Assembly (NCBI GenBank): GCA_038253135.1
Contig: JBBSHJ010000131.1
Location: 1 to 7,622 of the forward strand
Reading direction: 5' to 3'
Origin: JBBSHJ01 sp038253135
GTDB taxonomy: Bacteria; Actinomycetota; Actinomycetes; Mycobacteriales; QHCD01
DNA length: 7,622 nucleotides
A program made the translations under genes and the position numbers. Position 1 is the first letter of the stretch. Every line of letters starts with the position of its first letter. Positions 5,349 through 7,622 of the stretch are shown piece after piece. The notes beneath the pieces are model-generated. The model made no database searches and was not told the DNA's origin. It worked only from the letters and a program-made list of their open reading frames with translations.

Positions 5349-5945
5349 ATGGCGGAGCTGGTCGCGGCGAGGGTCGAGCCGGGGTGCCTGCTCGTGGCGT
5401 CGCCGATCCTCGGCGATCCCAACTTCCACCGCACCGTGATCTACGTGATCGAACACGGCCCGCAGGGCACGACCGGGCTGGTCCTCAACCGGCCGAGCCA
5501 GGCCGCGGTGTCCGAGATCCTGCCGCAGTGGTGGGAGCTGGCGTCGCCGCCGAAGAACCTGTTCGTCGGCGGGCCGGTCGAGCGCACAGCGGCCCTGTGC
5601 CTCGGCCGCACGGCCCCGATCGGCGGCATCTCGCGCAGTGACGCCGAGCCGGTGCCGGTGGGGTGGCGGCCGGTGTCCGGCTCGGTCGGCCTGATCGATC
5701 TCGACGGCGAGCCGGAGCGGATGGCCGCGATGGTCACGGATCTGCGCATCTTCGCCGGGTACGCCGGGTGGTCGGCCGATCAGCTGGCGACCGAGATCGC
5801 GGACAATGCCTGGATCATCGTCGCGGGGCGGGCGGACGACGTCTTCTCCGACGGGGACGGTGACCTGTGGGCGGGTGTCCTGCGCCGCCAGGGCGGGCAT
5901 CTGGCCCTCATCGCCGGCTATCCCGACGACCCGCGGCTGAACTGA
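5349..5945 (+). CDS. yqgE: YqgE/AlgH (UPF0301) family protein
   Basis: This 198-residue protein shows the UPF0301 pattern throughout: GCLLVASPILGDPNFHRTVI (12-31), HGPQGTTGLVLNRPS (36-50), LFVGGPVE (71-78), VGLIDLDGEP (113-122), RIFAGYAGWSADQL (133-146) and WIIVAG followed by DLWAGVLRRQGG. The length fits the family (about 180-200). The fold is known, but no reaction is established; the AlgH name comes from alginate regulation in Pseudomonas and should not be transferred here. No signal peptide or membrane segment is visible. ATG 5349 has AGGGAG five nt upstream; the frame runs further upstream, but that part (PHVRCDARAP and so on) does not match the family. The gene converges on the L,D-transpeptidase gene with an 18-bp gap holding a hairpin. 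Confidence 0.9.
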   Translation: MAELVAARVEPGCLLVASPILGDPNFHRTVIYVIEHGPQGTTGLVLNRPSQAAVSEILPQWWELASPPKNLFVGGPVERTAALCLGRTAPIGGISRSDAEPVPVGWRPVSGSVGLIDLDGEPERMAAMVTDLRIFAGYAGWSADQLATEIADNAWIIVAGRADDVFSDGDGDLWAGVLRRQGGHLALIAGYPDDPRLN

Positions 5946-5947
5946 CG

Positions 5948-5962
5948 CCCGCGCCGCGCGGG
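5948..5962. terminator. Hairpin in the 18-bp gap between convergent genes
   Basis: CCCGCG (5948-5953) and CGCGGG (5957-5962) form a 6-bp all-GC stem with a CCG loop. It fills almost the whole gap between the yqgE stop (5943-5945) and the transpeptidase stop (5964-5966). The symmetric location suits a bidirectional terminator. There is no T run on either side. Confidence 0.55.
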
Positions 5963-5963
5963 A

Positions 5964-6833
5964 TCAGAAGACGGCAACCGTGTTGCCGGGCTGCAGGACC
6001 TGGAAGTAGTGCGCCGCGTGGGCCATCGACAGGTGCACGCAGCCGTGCGACGACCGGTTCAGCGAGCCCTCGTGGAAGGCGATGCCTCCGGTCGCGAAGA
6101 AGATCGAATACGGCATCGTGTCGTAATAGATGTTGCTGATGTGGTCCTTGTCCTTGTAGACCACTCTGAAAACGCCCGTCGGCGTGGCGTGCTCGCCGAT
6201 GCCCGGCATCATCCGCACCAGGCCGAAGAGCACCCTTCCCTTGCTCTGCAGCCAGGTGATGTGCCGTTTGAGGTCGACGCACGCCGATGCGGCCGGTGCG
6301 CAGCGCTTGCGTTCACCGGCGGCAAGGGCCAGCGGGTTCGTGCTCGCCGTGGCCGGCGGGGCCTTGGTCGCGCCGCTGGGACCCGCGGACTTGGTCGAGG
6401 CCGTGGAGCGGTCCTTCGTCGGTGCGGCCTCGGTATGCGGTGTCTTGGTGTGCGGTGTCTTGGTGTGCGGTGCCTTGGTGTGCGGTGTCTTGGTGTGCGG
6501 TGCGTTGATGGGTGGCGCGGCCCTGGTGTGAGAGGTGCGCGGCCGGCTCGCCGCCGTGGTCGGCTCGGTCCGCCGGCTCGGCGTACGGCGCGGCGAGGCC
6601 TTCGCCGGGCCGCCCGAGGGCACAGCGGCACCGGCACCGGCGGTGGTGCCGGTGTTCGCGCCGGCATTGTCACCGCCGGGCTTGGTGGGGTGGGCGATCC
6701 AGGCACTGACGGCGATCGTCAGCGCCACGAGAGCGGCAAGCTGGACCAGCATCCACCGGGTGAGCAGGTGCCGGCGCGGGCTGCGGGCATGCCGAGGTGC
6801 GGGTCGCATGCGGTCGGAATCACTTCTTCCCAT
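5964..6833 (-). CDS. Membrane-anchored L,D-transpeptidase (YkuD domain) with repeat linker
   Basis: This is a 289-residue protein. A basic N-terminus (1-26) leads into one hydrophobic segment (about 27-47) with no clear lipobox, so it is anchored with the rest outside the membrane. Residues 50-165 are a Pro/Thr/Ala/Lys linker with five PHT(K/E)-type pentapeptides (111-135), suited to span the wall. C178 and C185 flank the domain start and may form a disulfide. The YkuD catalytic domain (about 186-289) has TPTGVFRV, then IAFHEGS (H254) and SSHGCVHLS (H263, nucleophile C265). Such enzymes make 3-3 crosslinks in peptidoglycan or attach proteins to it, and carbapenems can inhibit them (family knowledge). 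ATG 6833 has no strong ribosome-binding site; ATG 6809 is an alternative. It stands alone on its strand. Confidence 0.88.
   Translation of the reverse strand: MGRSDSDRMRPAPRHARSPRRHLLTRWMLVQLAALVALTIAVSAWIAHPTKPGGDNAGANTGTTAGAGAAVPSGGPAKASPRRTPSRRTEPTTAASRPRTSHTRAAPPINAPHTKTPHTKAPHTKTPHTKTPHTEAAPTKDRSTASTKSAGPSGATKAPPATASTNPLALAAGERKRCAPAASACVDLKRHITWLQSKGRVLFGLVRMMPGIGEHATPTGVFRVVYKDKDHISNIYYDTMPYSIFFATGGIAFHEGSLNRSSHGCVHLSMAHAAHYFQVLQPGNTVAVF
6432..6506. repeat. Five-copy 15-bp minisatellite inside the transpeptidase gene
   Basis: Five units begin at 6432, 6447, 6462, 6477 and 6492, of the form GGTGTGCGGTGYCTT on the plus strand, differing at one to three positions each. They encode the pentapeptides (A/T)PHT(K/E) at residues 111-135. 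The unit is a multiple of three, so copy number can change without breaking the frame. Confidence 0.93.
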
Positions 6834-7106
6834 CTCTGGCCGGGTAGCGCACCCGGGCAGCCAGCCGCAGCCGGCTACGTGCCGAACTGCACTCGGACCG
6901 AGGTGTTCGTGAGCGCAGCGTAACCAACCACTACCTCAACGCCCGTGCCGCTCATGGCGCGTCGAGAGATGCGCTCACGTGCGCCCGCAGCGTTCCGGAC
7001 GAGCGGAACGGGTGGTGTCAACGCGGCCCCGATCACGACATGATCACAGCCGGCCGCCACAGACGCAATTCCCGGTCCCCTCCCAGCGGCACCTCGCGGC
7101 TGCCGG
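6834..7106. other. 273-bp intergenic region between two minus-strand genes
   Basis: I see no convincing gene. It should hold the terminator of the third MFS gene and the promoter of the transpeptidase gene. The only clear structure is the hairpin at 6991-7010. The short repeat GATCAC-N5-TGATC at 7031-7045 is too small to interpret. Confidence 0.4.
6991..7010 (-). terminator. Perfect 7-bp inverted repeat in the gap after the third MFS gene
   Basis: CGTTCCG (6991-6997) and CGGAACG (7004-7010) form a stem with a 6-nt loop, 97 nt beyond the MFS stop. It may be that gene's terminator or an operator for the transpeptidase gene, whose start is about 160 bp away. No T run follows on the minus strand, so the role is uncertain. 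Confidence 0.35.
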
Positions 7107-7622
7107 TCAGAGCGCGGGCGCGTGCTCCACCGGCGGGGCGAGAGGCGCCCCGGCGGGGCGCAGCGCGCGCCGCCCGCCGACCGACACGCACACCGCGACC
7201 AGGCCGGCAAGCGTCGTGATCGACAGCGCCCACGTCGTACCAGCGGTGTCCACCACGTGGCCGGCGATGCCTGCTCCCAAGGCGATTCCGGTCAGCATGG
7301 CGGTGCTGACCCAGGCGAAGCCCTCGGTGAGTACGGCGTTCGGGATGATCCGCTCGACCAGGCCCAGGCCGGACACGATCGACGGCGAGATCGCGACGCC
7401 GAGGAGGATCGCCGCGCCGAACATCACTGGTATGGACGGGGCGAGGACCACCGGAATCGTCCCGATGGTGAGTCCGGCAATAGCCACGAGGAACCGTCGG
7501 TGCAGGCTGAGCTTCCACAGCACCGTGCCGTACCAGACGCCCGCCACCAGGCTGCCGAACGCGAAGACCGCGAGCAGGACGCCGGCCAGTCCCTTGTGCC
7601 CGTGCGCCTGGGCGAATGCGAC
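7107..7622 (-). CDS. MFS transporter, C-terminal part (5' end outside window)
   Basis: The frame is open from the right edge to a TGA at 7109-7107, giving 171 residues. Hydrophobic segments include GLAGVLLAVFAFGSLVAGVWYG, a short basic loop KLSLHRR, VAIAGLTIGTIPVVLA, VMFGAAILLGVAISPSIVSG, WVSTAMLTGIALGAGIAG and WALSITTLAGLVAVCVSV. This matches about the last five to six helices of a twelve-helix MFS transporter. The tail is short and Pro/Ala-rich (RPAGAPLAPPVEHAPAL). LVAGVWYG and the loop after it resemble the repeat of motif A in the second half of MFS proteins. Substrate and direction of transport are not readable. It is the third MFS gene in the window and shows no obvious link with the other two. 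Confidence 0.83.
   Translation of the reverse strand, partial: VAFAQAHGHKGLAGVLLAVFAFGSLVAGVWYGTVLWKLSLHRRFLVAIAGLTIGTIPVVLAPSIPVMFGAAILLGVAISPSIVSGLGLVERIIPNAVLTEGFAWVSTAMLTGIALGAGIAGHVVDTAGTTWALSITTLAGLVAVCVSVGGRRALRPAGAPLAPPVEHAPAL

Noticed and set aside
5220..5900. Minus-strand frame of 226 residues antisense to yqgE
   Set aside because: yqgE matches its family along its whole length; the antisense frame has an Arg/Asp/His-rich pattern without motifs.
6009..6923. Plus-strand frame of 304 residues with CLGVR repeats
   Set aside because: It is antisense to the transpeptidase gene; the repeats merely mirror the 15-bp minisatellite.
6875..6955. Possible 26-residue peptide on the minus strand starting MSGTGVEVVVGY
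   Set aside because: It lacks a ribosome-binding site, and its third-position GC is lower than in neighbouring genes; no known family recognised.

Overview
The window reads as chromosomal DNA from a high-GC actinobacterium. Coding regions are strongly GC-biased at third positions, starts include GTG, and the CCA-adding enzyme fragment, the UPF0301 protein and the extracytoplasmic L,D-transpeptidase all look actinobacterial. CCA-adding enzyme and YqgE/UPF0301 genes both lie close to the replication origin in some actinobacteria (for example Mycobacterium tuberculosis), so an origin-proximal position is possible but is inference only.

Layout, left to right. (1) The 3' end of a CCA tRNA nucleotidyltransferase (+), whose stop codon lies inside the first copy of an eight-copy 16-bp tandem repeat with a strong G-quadruplex pattern. 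(2) A YCII/DGPF-domain gene (-). (3) Divergent from it, an endonuclease/exonuclease/phosphatase (EEP) enzyme (+), which overlaps by 76 bp the 3' end of a convergent MFS exporter (-). (4) A winged-helix ArsR-type regulator (-) upstream of that exporter and divergent from a second MFS exporter (+). The 93-bp gap between regulator and second exporter is AT-rich and holds a nested operator: five symmetric elements share one dyad centre, and its TGCGCA cores repeat every 14 bp over both predicted -10 boxes. (5) A YqgE/AlgH (UPF0301) gene (+). (6) After a compact hairpin in an 18-bp convergent gap, a membrane-anchored L,D-transpeptidase (-) with a His/Lys/Thr/Pro pentapeptide repeat linker. (7) A gap with one hairpin, then the C-terminal third or so of a third MFS transporter (-) running off the right edge.

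The clearest working unit is the regulator with the divergent exporter: a repressor on the shared operator would control its own gene and the exporter together, and perhaps the downstream exporter by read-through. The regulator has no cysteine, so a small-molecule or drug ligand is more likely than a thiol-bound metal. The other genes are housekeeping (tRNA maturation, cell wall) or poorly characterised single genes. I see no tRNA or rRNA, CRISPR array, transposase, integrase or toxin-antitoxin pair, and no strong sign of a wholly new multi-gene system. The best leads are the operator, the repeat/G-quadruplex block, and the convergent overlap in which an MFS stop codon sits on the catalytic Asp-His codons of the EEP enzyme.
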